Of a stretch of 64,000 nt of DNA, positions 1 to 7,915 are shown piece after piece (positions within the stretch are counted from its first letter, which is position 1; every line of letters begins with the position of its first letter). Source of the DNA: Blastopirellula sp. J2-11 (GTDB taxonomy: Bacteria; Planctomycetota; Planctomycetia; Pirellulales; Pirellulaceae); the NCBI RefSeq assembly GCF_024584705.1, contig NZ_CP097384.1:6200001-6264000 (forward strand), read 5' to 3'. The position numbers and the translations under genes were made by a program. The notes under the pieces are model-generated. The model had not been told where the DNA came from and ran no database searches. It saw only the letters and a program-made list of their open reading frames with translations.

Positions 1-314
1 TGATCGTCAACAACCTGGTTCCGATCGAAGACGCCCACTCGCGCTACACCAAAGGAGTCCGAATTCGGATCGACGAAGCACACCACGGCGCCGAGATTTT
101 ACCCAGTTTAAACGAGATTTTACGGGCCTATCCCGGCGATTGCGACTTGCAATTGGTGCTGCAATTAAGCGATGGGCACGCGGCGCTGCTGCGGACATCT
201 CGCCGCGTCGACGTCTCACTCGAGATGCGAGATCGGGTCGATCAGCTACTGGGAGAAGGAAACTTCAAACTGATCACCGCTCCGCCGAACTCTCGGCGGC
301 CGAGCAAAAATTAG
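1..314 (+). CDS. dnaE: DNA polymerase III subunit alpha, C-terminal end (partial)
   Basis: This is an open frame entering from the left edge (codons in phase with position 3) and ending at a TAG at 312-314. It encodes about 103 residues. The piece resembles the extreme C-terminus of bacterial replicative polymerase alpha subunits: a strand with charged residues and HHGAEILPSLNEIL, then CDLQLVLQLSDGHAALL, a TSRRVDVS segment and a last helix VDQLLGEGNFKLI, which matches the usual 'parameter list, strand, strand, helix' end of DnaE. The role would be DNA synthesis in the replisome. The polymerase active site lies outside the window, so the name rests on this tail only. Another nucleic-acid enzyme with the same terminal fold is possible. 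Confidence 0.6.
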   Translation, partial: IVNNLVPIEDAHSRYTKGVRIRIDEAHHGAEILPSLNEILRAYPGDCDLQLVLQLSDGHAALLRTSRRVDVSLEMRDRVDQLLGEGNFKLITAPPNSRRPSKN

Positions 315-584
315 CGCAAGTCATTTCTCTGAATAGGGTTGCGCCGGAAACGCATCCAATCCTGGCTGATTGCCAAGAAAATCGGCACAGTCGGAGCCTT
401 TTTTGACGATTGCTTGCCTTCCCTATTTTCCCAAATTAAGATCAAAGGGACAGCTTACTTACGGCAATTTGCCCGTAGGTTTGTTGTAACGGCATTGCCG
501 GCTCATCTTTCGTCGCTTGCACCAAAAGCGGCGAGCAATTCGCGCCTACCCTTTCTTGCTGCGTATTTGGACCAAGGATCAGAC

Positions 585-1976
585 ATGGAATTCCGCTCGA
601 CCCGGCTGTATCACCTGCTGCTGGCGACATTCGCCGTCGGATTATTGGTCGCCCCGGCTGCGGCTCAAAACAACGGCGGTAACGGCAACAACAACTTCCA
701 GCAGTCCGGCGTTTACGTCGACGCGCAAGGCGTGTTGCGAATGCAACGTGCCGCTGACCCCTCGGGACAATTGATGCGTCAACGTTTGGCTGCAGCCAAC
801 GCATCGCAGTCTCCTGAACTAAGAAAAGCGAGCGGTCTGCGTAAGATCTCGCTGAATCGTCTCGAAAAAGAGCTGGCCAAAGCGACCGATCAAAACAACA
901 CGATTCCGGAAGAGATGAAAAATCTCGCTGGCCTCACGCAACTGAAGTACGTCTTCTTCTACCCCGAGTCAGGCGACATTGTGATCGCCGGTCCGGCTGA
1001 AGGCTTCGTCACCGATCTCACCGGCCGAGCAATCGGCACAAGCACCGGTCAAGCGGTACTTTCGCTGGACGACTTAATCGTTGCGATGCGAGCCTATGCT
1101 CCTGACACCAAGGGAGTCAACTTCGTCGGCGTCTCGATCGATCCGACCGAAGAAGGCTTGAAGAACTATCAACAGTATCTCGCCAGCGTCGGCAGCAACC
1201 TCGCCAAGATCAATGTGGCGACCCTGATCCCAGGAATGCAGCAAGCGTTGGGCAAGCAAGATGTAACGGTCACCGGCATTTCGCCAAAGACTAACTTCGC
1301 GAAGGTCCTGGTCGAAGCCGACTATCGCATGAAACTGATCGGCATCGGGCTAGAGCGACCTCCGGTTCGCATTCCGAGCTACACCGAAAACTCACGCGGC
1401 GGTTCGCGGAACGCTTTGCAGCGTTGGTTTTTCACGCCGAACTACGAATGCGTGAAGATGAGCGACGACGGACTGGCGATGGAACTGGTCGGCGAAGGCG
1501 TTCAATTGATCGGCGAAAACGAAATGGTGACCCGTGAAGGGGGTCGTGTCCAAGCCGGCGGCGAAAGTCGCGCCAGCTACATGTTCACGTCGACCTTCAC
1601 CAAAAAGTACCCGGAACTCGCGAAGCGTTCGCCGGTTTACGCCCAACTGCGTAACCAGATCGACATGCTGATCGCGGCTGCTTACATCCAAGAGTACGAC
1701 CTGTACGGTCAAGCGAACTGGAACCTGGGGGTCTTTAACGACGAGAGCCGTTACCCGGTCGAAGTCTACAACGCTCCGACTCAGGTTGAGACGGCGGTCA
1801 ACGCCGTCTGGAAAGGCTCAAAGCTAGTCACCCCGATCGGCGGCGGCGTCTCGATCAAGCCGAAGTTCGCGCTGTTGCCGGAACGTCAGGTGCCCGACGA
1901 GAACGGCGCTTTGGAGAAGGAACGAGCCGAAGTGACCGTGCCGGAATTAAAGCCGGGCCAATGGTGGTGGGACTAA
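585..1976 (+). CDS. Secreted DUF1598-type protein
   Basis: A 463-residue exported protein of unknown function. I chose the ATG at 585 rather than the longer frame from 339, because it follows an AAGGA-like site at 573-577 and opens directly into a signal peptide (residues 1-28, charged start, hydrophobic core, cut near APAAAQ). An Asn/Gly-rich stretch follows, then a globular region with YVFFYPESGDIVIAGPAEGF near residues 121-140 and a segment DDLIVAMRAYAP. This combination is what I know as DUF1598, a domain recorded mainly in planctomycetes. The C-terminal part has no motif I recognise and ends in tryptophans (GQWWWD). A strong terminator follows, so it is probably a single-gene unit. The periplasm or cell surface is the expected location. 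Confidence 0.75.
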   Translation: MEFRSTRLYHLLLATFAVGLLVAPAAAQNNGGNGNNNFQQSGVYVDAQGVLRMQRAADPSGQLMRQRLAAANASQSPELRKASGLRKISLNRLEKELAKATDQNNTIPEEMKNLAGLTQLKYVFFYPESGDIVIAGPAEGFVTDLTGRAIGTSTGQAVLSLDDLIVAMRAYAPDTKGVNFVGVSIDPTEEGLKNYQQYLASVGSNLAKINVATLIPGMQQALGKQDVTVTGISPKTNFAKVLVEADYRMKLIGIGLERPPVRIPSYTENSRGGSRNALQRWFFTPNYECVKMSDDGLAMELVGEGVQLIGENEMVTREGGRVQAGGESRASYMFTSTFTKKYPELAKRSPVYAQLRNQIDMLIAAAYIQEYDLYGQANWNLGVFNDESRYPVEVYNAPTQVETAVNAVWKGSKLVTPIGGGVSIKPKFALLPERQVPDENGALEKERAEVTVPELKPGQWWWD

Positions 1977-2001
1977 CGCTCCTTGGCAAAGCTCTAGAAA
2001 C

Positions 2002-2033
2002 AAAAAAAGCCGACCATTGGGTCGGCTTTTTTT
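2002..2033 (+). terminator. Rho-independent terminator
   Basis: A perfect 8-bp stem (AGCCGACC at 2008-2015 with GGTCGGCT at 2020-2027) and a 4-base loop, followed by a run of T. It also has an A-run in front, so it could act in both directions, but it mainly ends the DUF1598 gene. Confidence 0.85.
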
Positions 2034-2167
2034 GTGGCTGAAACTATTCTACGTAGTCTTAAGCGACTGCCAGCAAATGCCTATGTCTATTGAAGAAACC
2101 TCTCCGCCCTTCGGTCTTCATTCGACACGAGGATTTAGTCATTCGACATTTACAACGTTTGCATGCT

Positions 2168-3052
2168 CTAAACCGGCGTCGCCGACTTGTGGGCTTCGAG
2201 AAAGGTCGATCGATACTCACGCGGAGTCATTTGTTTGATCTTGCGGAAGCTGCGATTGAAGCTTGAGAGATTGTCGAAGCCTGACTTCAGGCTGACATCC
2301 AGAATGCTGTCCCCGGTTTCCATCAGCAAGCGGCAGGCGATGCCGATCCGCAGTTCGCTGACATACTGGGTGACGGTGCGACCGGTGGCTCGCTTGAACA
2401 TGCGACTGAACGACGAAGGGTTCATGTCGACTTCTTTGCAGATCGCCGCGTGCGAGAGCTCGGGATCTTCCAGGTGTTCGTTGATGTAGTTGCAAGCTTT
2501 GTCGATTCGCCAGTCGGAAGCGTGATCGAAGCCAGGCGTATAACCTTCGCTCGCGAGGACTTCGCCCCCTTCTTCGGCCAGCAAATTCAAGCAGTTAAGC
2601 AGCGAGATCAGTTGCGTCAGCCCTTGTTGTTCGGGCATGAGCTTCATGATGTCGCCGACGCGCTGGACCGCTTCGGGGCTGTACAACAAACCGCGGCGCG
2701 CCTTGTGCAGCATCAGTCGAACATCGTTCAGCTCCGGAGCGTCAAAGAACGTGGAGCCGAGAAAATCGTTACTGAACTGGATGACATAAGCGATATGTCG
2801 ATCGAACTTTTTGCCAACGAAGTCGTCCGATAGCCAGGTATGCGGCAGATTCTCACCAGAAAGGACCAGGTCGCCTGGAGTGTAGCGAGCGACATGATCA
2901 CCCACAAGCCGCGTCCCTGTACCGTAGGGAACGAAGGTGATCTCGAGTTCCGGATGCCGATGCCACTTCGCTGGCGTCTCTAACGCCGAACGTTCAAAAC
3001 AGCGAAATGAATGCCCTGGCGGCGGAACGAGTTTTTCAAATGCAATCGTCAC
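2168..3052 (-). CDS. AraC-family transcriptional regulator with cupin sensor domain
   Basis: A 294-residue DNA-binding regulator. The N-terminal half has the cupin-like AraC ligand domain (WHRHPELEITFVPYGTGTRLVGDH, then GDLVLSGENLPHTW). The C-terminal 100 residues carry the two helix-turn-helix units: AICKEVDMNPSSFSRMFKRA for the first and ILDVSLKSGFDNLSSFNRSF for the second, ending with TPREYRS as is typical. The likely start is a GTG at 3052, giving MTIAFEKLVPPPGHSF, which is where members of this cupin/AraC group usually begin. Proteins of this architecture often control sugar use, but the neighbours here (DUF4261 upstream, DUF1598 convergent) do not reveal a target. The effector is unknown. 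Confidence 0.9.
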   Translation of the reverse strand: MTIAFEKLVPPPGHSFRCFERSALETPAKWHRHPELEITFVPYGTGTRLVGDHVARYTPGDLVLSGENLPHTWLSDDFVGKKFDRHIAYVIQFSNDFLGSTFFDAPELNDVRLMLHKARRGLLYSPEAVQRVGDIMKLMPEQQGLTQLISLLNCLNLLAEEGGEVLASEGYTPGFDHASDWRIDKACNYINEHLEDPELSHAAICKEVDMNPSSFSRMFKRATGRTVTQYVSELRIGIACRLLMETGDSILDVSLKSGFDNLSSFNRSFRKIKQMTPREYRSTFLEAHKSATPV

Positions 3053-3182
3053 GGCAGCTGTCTACGCATGGGTTTGCGATTTTTGGGGCTCTCTTTTAAG
3101 ATAGCCAGACTGGGCATGTATGCACACGCTATCTTGGTTTTTTAGGCAAATTGCGCGTGAATTTGCCCACTTTTGCGGAAAA

Positions 3183-4082
3183 TTACTCTCGTGCGCCGGA
3201 TCTATGGCCCCCGTTAGGGGCAATATCGACCACCGTTCTTCGCGGCGGCGCCAGCGATTCTTCCCCCCGATGACGCCAAAATTGGCCGGGTCGGATCCCT
3301 GCGACGGCATCTCCCGCGGCGACTTTGCCGGTCTCAAATAAGTTGCACGCAGCGCGGTAGAGGAGCGGCGCGACCAACTGAGCGTCGATACCACGAAAGT
3401 GACACTGCACGTCGGGAATTCCCAAGGGGGTCAAGCCGACGCTGTCGACGAGCGTGTCTTGAAACGAAGCGTCAGCGCCATCTTCATATTCGACGACTCG
3501 AAACTGGCGGATATGAATCGCGCCGGGGGCGAGCCAGGGATGCTCTTCCAGCGAATCAACCGACGCAAGGAAATCATCCGGGGAAACAAAGGACCGCGAT
3601 GATGTCCAAAAGATCGCGTCACAGGGTGCGGATTGCAAAATTGCGGCGACGATATGTTGGATCATGCGCAACCGCCGCGCCGCAGGCATTCGCGCTGCGC
3701 GAACATCCGCAATCTGAATTTCAAATTTGCAGTCCGCGACGACCTGCCGCGCTTCTAGCCAATTCCAAGTTTGCTCCAGCGCTTCGCTCCAAGCTTCGTC
3801 GCGCGTTTCGCTGTCCAAAGGCGCGGGACTCGCAATCCACTGCGCTTTTTCGTACAGAGGCGCCGAACGGACGAAAGCGAGCATCCCTTCGTCACGGTCT
3901 CCATCCAAAGGAGCAACATCCGGTGCGTGCTTCTCTAGCTTCGCAAGAATGGCGGCTTTGGAAGGCGCAGGACGCGATCGGTAGAGCAGGCGAACAACGT
4001 ACGCTTTGGCGGCTTCCAACGTCGTAATTCCTAAGGGGAAATAAGGGGGCGAACTTCGGCGAAAAGAAGCGAAAGACGGCAT
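3183..4082 (-). CDS. DUF4261 domain-containing protein
   Basis: A 299-residue soluble protein without signal peptide or membrane segment. The second half matches my memory of DUF4261: a region with SLEEHPWLAPGAIHIRQF, then DSVGLTPLGIPDVQCHFRGI, a helix with VAPLLYRAACNLFETGKV and the end FWRHRGEESLAPPRRTVVDI. Members are widespread in bacteria, and no biochemical role is known to me. It starts at an ATG at 4082 without a clear ribosome-binding site. It lies 130 bases upstream of the AraC gene on the same strand, so the two could be cotranscribed. It is divergent from the hemerythrin gene. Confidence 0.7.
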   Translation of the reverse strand: MPSFASFRRSSPPYFPLGITTLEAAKAYVVRLLYRSRPAPSKAAILAKLEKHAPDVAPLDGDRDEGMLAFVRSAPLYEKAQWIASPAPLDSETRDEAWSEALEQTWNWLEARQVVADCKFEIQIADVRAARMPAARRLRMIQHIVAAILQSAPCDAIFWTSSRSFVSPDDFLASVDSLEEHPWLAPGAIHIRQFRVVEYEDGADASFQDTLVDSVGLTPLGIPDVQCHFRGIDAQLVAPLLYRAACNLFETGKVAAGDAVAGIRPGQFWRHRGEESLAPPRRTVVDIAPNGGHRSGARE

Positions 4083-4203
4083 GTCCAGTCAACCCAATCA
4101 ACCCGCTTCATTGTAGACGAATCGTTCGCGCATCGCGAATTTCGCTGGCGAAATCTAAGGAGGGTAGCGAGGCGAAAAGATCGCTTCTGAAGGGAATATC
4201 GGA

Positions 4204-4232
4204 TGATAGATACGTTCGCTTGCGCTTATAAT
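4204..4232 (+). promoter_or_regulatory. Candidate sigma70-type promoter for the hemerythrin gene
   Basis: A perfect TATAAT lies at 4227-4232 in the 247-base gap between two divergent genes. The matching -35 position (4204-4209, TGATAG) is poor. It would place the transcript start about 90 bases before the ATG at 4330. This is an inference from sequence match only. Confidence 0.3.
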
Positions 4233-4329
4233 GCAGTCACGCCTTGTCCCTGATCACTGTCGTCGAAGCCGTTTTCGTTTGCGACTAACAACCGCATTTC
4301 AACTCCCATCGTTAGCAGGAGGATGAACG

Positions 4330-4764
4330 ATGACAGATCAAACTGTTCGACTTGATTTTCATGCGTTGGTGATGGAGCATGATCTGCTCCGTGATATTCT
4401 GGGCGTCCTCTCTGCGGACGACAATGGACGAACCGACTGGAACTCGCTGCCTGCGATGTTCGATGAACTCTACGATCGGCTCAACGAACATTTTTTGGCG
4501 GAAGAGCATGGAGGATACATGAACGATGCGCTTCGCCGAGCGCCTCATTTAGCGGAAGAAGCCGCGCGTTTGGCCGGCGAACATCCGATGTTTTTGGTCG
4601 AAATCCAAGAGTGTCGCAAAGAGGCCGAGGATCAATCGGCGCCCTACAGCGCTGATTTGCGAGGTCGATTCCGGAAGTTCACCGAACGGTACTTCCATCA
4701 CGAGCACCATGAGAACTCGCTCGTGCAACGTGCGTTTGACATCGATATCGGAGTCGGTGATTAG
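4330..4764 (+). CDS. Hemerythrin-like (HHE) protein
   Basis: A 144-residue all-helical protein with the ligand pattern of a non-haem di-iron hemerythrin domain: H17 in VMEHDLL, H54 with E58/E59 and H60 in LNEHFLAEEH, H85 in the third helix, and the His-rich H123/H124/H126/H127-E128 stretch of the fourth helix followed by D137/D139. Such proteins bind O2 or NO, or sense iron and oxygen. The start is supported by a GGAGG at 4318-4322, seven bases ahead of the ATG. It ends five bases before the convergent flavoprotein gene, so the two share one short 3' boundary. A redox or metal-stress role shared with that reductase is possible but not shown. Confidence 0.8.
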   Translation: MTDQTVRLDFHALVMEHDLLRDILGVLSADDNGRTDWNSLPAMFDELYDRLNEHFLAEEHGGYMNDALRRAPHLAEEAARLAGEHPMFLVEIQECRKEAEDQSAPYSADLRGRFRKFTERYFHHEHHENSLVQRAFDIDIGVGD

Positions 4765-4769
4765 TTCCT

Positions 4770-6287
4770 TTAGCTCCGCTGCCAGGCCAACCACTTTTGA
4801 AACACCGTTTTCACCAAGGGAGAGAGTTTTGTGCGGCGATATTGATCGGCGATCCGTTTCAAAACTTCGACCTGAGTCGGATAGCAATGGATAACGTCGG
4901 CCAGCGTATCTAACGAGCGGTGGGTCGACATCAACAAAGTGATTTCACTGATCATTTCGCCTGCATGAGGCGCTACAATCGTCGCTCCGACCACTTTGCC
5001 TGATCCGCGGCGCGTATGGACCACGGCGAATCCTGCGGTTTCGCCGTCAACGGCCGCTCGATCGACTCCTTTCATCTCTTCGCGATAGCTATCGATCTGT
5101 AAGCCTTGCTCCTGCGCTTGGGCCGGAGTCATGCCGACATGAGCGACCTCGGGATCGCTATATGTCGTGCGCGGCATGATCATGCTTGAAAGCCGCGCAT
5201 TGCCATAGAAAAGGGCGTTTCGCAAACAAGCTCGCGCCATTGCGTCGGCTGCGTGCGTAAACTGATAACTGCCGGCGATATCGCCGGCCGCAAAAATTTG
5301 CGGGTTGGTCGTCTGTAAACGGTCGTTGACGATCACCCCTTTCTTGTTGAACTCGACGCCGGCCTTGTCCAAGTCGAGCCCTTCGACGTTTGGCCTGCGA
5401 CCGAGAGCGACCAGGATCGCGTCGACTTCGAGAGTCTTCGATTCGCCTTCCCCTTCAATCGTCACCCGCGTCACGTCCCCGACTCTTTCGACATGCGTCG
5501 CCAAATGATTCAAGTAGAGCTGAACGCCTTCGCGCATCAGTTGTTGTCGCACTACTTCGCTGGCGCTCGGATCTTCGCGCGAGAGGATCCGCGACTGACG
5601 CTCGATTCCGTGGACTTTGCTGCCAAAGCGGCCAAACGTCTGCGCCATTTCGGTTCCGATGGGTCCCATGCCGAGCACCGCGAGTCGCTTCGGCAACTTG
5701 GTCAGCGAAAAGATCGTTTCGTTGGTCAGATAGCCAGACTCTTCCAGTCCGGGGATCGGCGGAACCTGGGGGCGACCTCCGGTAGCGATGACGCAGCGAG
5801 CGAACTTGAGCGTCTGGCCAGCGACTTTAACGGCGTCTGGCGCTACAAACTTCGCACCGCCCAAATAAACGTCGACCCCCATGCCTGCAAAGCGCCGCGC
5901 CGCGTCATGGCGTGAGATTTCGGCGCGAACGCGACGCATCCGCTCCATGACATGCTCAAACTCGACGCGCGGATCGCAAACTGGATTGACTCCGTAGGAG
6001 GGCGCCGTCGCAAACGCATGCGCCGCTCGAGCGGAGCGGATCAAAGTTTTGCTCGGCACGCAGCCATAGTTCAAGCAGTCCCCACCAAGCAACTTGCGCT
6101 CGATCAGCGCCGACGTTCCTCCGAGCCCCGCCGCGCCGAGCGCTGAAATGATTCCGGCCGATCCGCCTCCGATCGCGATCAGGTTGTACCTGCCGCTGGG
6201 GATGGGATTGCTCCAATCATCGGGATGGACATGTTTCACCAGCGCCGCATTGTGTTCGTCGTCAGGAAGCATTTCGAACGAAGTCAT
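4770..6287 (-). CDS. Mercuric reductase-like FAD/NAD(P)-disulfide oxidoreductase
   Basis: A 505-residue flavoprotein of the pyridine-nucleotide disulfide oxidoreductase family. FAD binding is at about residues 37-56 (IAIGGGSAGIISALGAAG). The redox-active pair C71/C76 sits in GGDCLNYGCVPSKTL, the NAD(P) fold is at LAVLGMGPIGTEMAQ, and the second FAD contact is IFAAGDIAG. The dimerisation domain ends with IHCYPTQVEVLKRIADQYRR, where H and the PTQ turn take the place of the usual HPT motif. It lacks an N-terminal HMA domain and a C-terminal CC pair, so it is unlikely to be a true mercury reductase. The start was set at the ATG at 6287; the open frame runs much further upstream, but that part overlaps a terminator and looks non-coding. 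It converges with the hemerythrin gene. Confidence 0.85.
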   Translation of the reverse strand: MTSFEMLPDDEHNAALVKHVHPDDWSNPIPSGRYNLIAIGGGSAGIISALGAAGLGGTSALIERKLLGGDCLNYGCVPSKTLIRSARAAHAFATAPSYGVNPVCDPRVEFEHVMERMRRVRAEISRHDAARRFAGMGVDVYLGGAKFVAPDAVKVAGQTLKFARCVIATGGRPQVPPIPGLEESGYLTNETIFSLTKLPKRLAVLGMGPIGTEMAQTFGRFGSKVHGIERQSRILSREDPSASEVVRQQLMREGVQLYLNHLATHVERVGDVTRVTIEGEGESKTLEVDAILVALGRRPNVEGLDLDKAGVEFNKKGVIVNDRLQTTNPQIFAAGDIAGSYQFTHAADAMARACLRNALFYGNARLSSMIMPRTTYSDPEVAHVGMTPAQAQEQGLQIDSYREEMKGVDRAAVDGETAGFAVVHTRRGSGKVVGATIVAPHAGEMISEITLLMSTHRSLDTLADVIHCYPTQVEVLKRIADQYRRTKLSPLVKTVFQKWLAWQRS

Positions 6288-6386
6288 GAGCGAGTACGAT
6301 CTGGCTAAAAGGGAAGATGGCGGCGCTCTGCTGCGCTCGGTACAGAAATTATGGTACCCCATTGGACCTGCGTCGGCTGCAACCAT

Positions 6387-6420
6387 AAAAAAAGCCGGCG
6401 TCTTTTCAAAGACGTCGGCT
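6387..6420 (-). terminator. Rho-independent terminator of the sigma/DUF1549/DUF1501 operon
   Basis: Read on the minus strand, a 12-bp stem (6392-6403 with 6409-6420, one G-U pair) is followed by a run of U. It lies about 180 bases after the DUF1501 stop codon and before the flavoprotein start. Confidence 0.75.
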
Positions 6421-6601
6421 GGTTGCGAAGTTGCGATGCTGGCTCGTGGGGCTCTTTGTGCAGCGCCATCCGTCCCTGAGCGCTTGCGGCCGAAGGTTCT
6501 TAGGGAACGCTCGGCCTTGCGCCATGTTCTTCTCGCGTCATCGCGGGAAGAGCATGTCTTCCGACTTGACGCCCAACTTGGGCGCCAGGTTTTGTACAAT
6601 A
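6421..6601 (-). other. Structured 3' region after the DUF1501 gene
   Basis: This stretch between the DUF1501 stop and the terminator has no convincing gene but several short inverted repeats: CGCCCAA/TTGGGCG at 6570-6584, GGAAGA/TCTTCC at 6546-6562, and a two-helix element at 6488-6516 (GGCCGA with TCGGCC, and GTTC with GAAC inside). Together with the terminator it would form a compact structured 3' end, which could protect the mRNA or be processed to a small RNA. No covariance evidence is available. Confidence 0.35.
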
Positions 6602-7867
6602 CTAGGCGATCAGTTCTTTGATCACTTTGCCGCCGTTGGCGATTTTCATCGGGCGGCCATTTTTGCTGGTGAAGGTCGTTTCGAGCGATATGCCCATCGC
6701 TCGGCAAACGGTCGCCATCATGTCTTCGGCCGAGTAAGGTTCGGTCTCAACGCGGGTACCGTCGGCGCTCGTTTCACCCACCGCGATGCCGCCGTTGATG
6801 CCGCCGCCGCCGACAACCGTGCTCCAACTGCGGGCCCAGTGGTCACGGCCGGTGTTGCCGTTGATCCGCGGGGTGCGGCTGAATTCGCCCATCCAAACGA
6901 TGGTCGTGTCTTGCAACAGACCGCGTTGCTCCAGGTCGGTGACCAGGGCCGACATCGCCTGGTCCATGACCGGCAGTTTGTTGTCGGCCAAGGTGTTGAA
7001 GATGTTGGTATGGTTGTCCCAACCGCCCAGGTCGACTTCGATGAACGGCACGCCGGCTTCGACCAGACGACGAGCGAGCAGGCAGCCTTGGCCGAAGCCG
7101 TTCGTGCCGTACATCTCTTTCATCGCTTCCGGTTCTTCGGTGACGCGGAACGCTTTCATCTGTTCGCTGGTCATCAAGTTGACCGTCTTGTTCAAGATCT
7201 TGGCGTGATCTTCGGCGGCCGGTCCGCGACGCTGATTGATGAAACCGTTTTCGACCAGCTTCAACATTTCGAGCCGCTTGCCGAGGGTCCCTTCGCTCAT
7301 GCCGGCCATCTTCAGGTTGCGCACCTGACCGTTGCTGCTGACGGTGAACGGCGCCCAGCTCATGCCGAGGAAGCCAGGCCCGACGCTGCCGCCGCCGACC
7401 GAAACGAACGGCGGAATTTCGAGGTAAGGACGTTGGTCGAACAGCTCATGCGCGACGACCGAACCATAGCCGGGGTGCTCGATGTTCGGGTTCGGGACGT
7501 AGCCGGTGTGCATGTAATAACGACCGCGACCATGATCGGCTTCGCGGGTGCTCATCGAGCGGACGACCGACAGATTTTTCATGATCTTGGCGGTCTTCGG
7601 CATGTGTTCGCAAATTTGCAAATCGCCGGAAGTCGAGATCGGGCGAAACGGCCCGCCGGTATTGGCGCCCGGCTTGAGATCCCAAATATCCATGGTGCTG
7701 GGCCCGCCCCCCATCCAAAGCATGATGCAGCTTTTGCCGCGGCTGGTCAGATCGGCGGCGTTAGCGCGAATCGCGTTGCCCATCATCATCGCCGGAGCGA
7801 CCATGGCCGAAGCGCCGGCCATATGCTTCATAAAGTGACGTCGCGACATCCCAGTGGGAATGGACAT
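6602..7867 (-). CDS. DUF1501 protein (Tat-exported, sulfatase/alkaline-phosphatase-like fold)
   Basis: A 421-residue protein, last gene of the operon that starts with the ECF sigma factor. The N-terminus has a twin-arginine signal (SRRHFMKHMAGASAMVAPA), so it should be exported folded. The body has the DUF1501 landmarks: SCIMLWMGGGPSTMDIWDLKPG near the N-terminus, then HTGYVPNPNIEHPGYGSVVAHEL, EVDLGGWDNHTNIF and IVWMGEFSRTPRINGNTGRDHW. The D/H/N/E positions in these segments correspond to the metal-binding layout of the alkaline phosphatase superfamily, which DUF1501 resembles. Planctomycete genomes carry many copies, usually beside DUF1549/DUF1553 genes as here. The substrate is unknown. It starts at an ATG, 48 bases after its upstream partner. 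Confidence 0.9.
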   Translation of the reverse strand: MSIPTGMSRRHFMKHMAGASAMVAPAMMMGNAIRANAADLTSRGKSCIMLWMGGGPSTMDIWDLKPGANTGGPFRPISTSGDLQICEHMPKTAKIMKNLSVVRSMSTREADHGRGRYYMHTGYVPNPNIEHPGYGSVVAHELFDQRPYLEIPPFVSVGGGSVGPGFLGMSWAPFTVSSNGQVRNLKMAGMSEGTLGKRLEMLKLVENGFINQRRGPAAEDHAKILNKTVNLMTSEQMKAFRVTEEPEAMKEMYGTNGFGQGCLLARRLVEAGVPFIEVDLGGWDNHTNIFNTLADNKLPVMDQAMSALVTDLEQRGLLQDTTIVWMGEFSRTPRINGNTGRDHWARSWSTVVGGGGINGGIAVGETSADGTRVETEPYSAEDMMATVCRAMGISLETTFTSKNGRPMKIANGGKVIKELIA

Positions 7868-7915
7868 AGTTCTCTCCGATTAGAAAAAGGGCGATTTGCC
7901 TTGCTTGGAATTCGT

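Noticed and set aside
339-584. The upstream extension of the DUF1598 frame
   Set aside because: The signal peptide and ribosome site support the ATG at 585; the extension would place the signal peptide inside the protein.
4770-6287. Calling the flavoprotein a mercuric reductase (merA)
   Set aside because: There is no N-terminal HMA domain, no C-terminal Cys pair and no mer gene nearby; only the general fold and redox Cys pair are shared.
6288-6707. N-terminal extension of the flavoprotein to 645 residues
   Set aside because: It runs across the terminator of the DUF1501 operon and has no protein-like pattern; the family normally starts close to the FAD motif.
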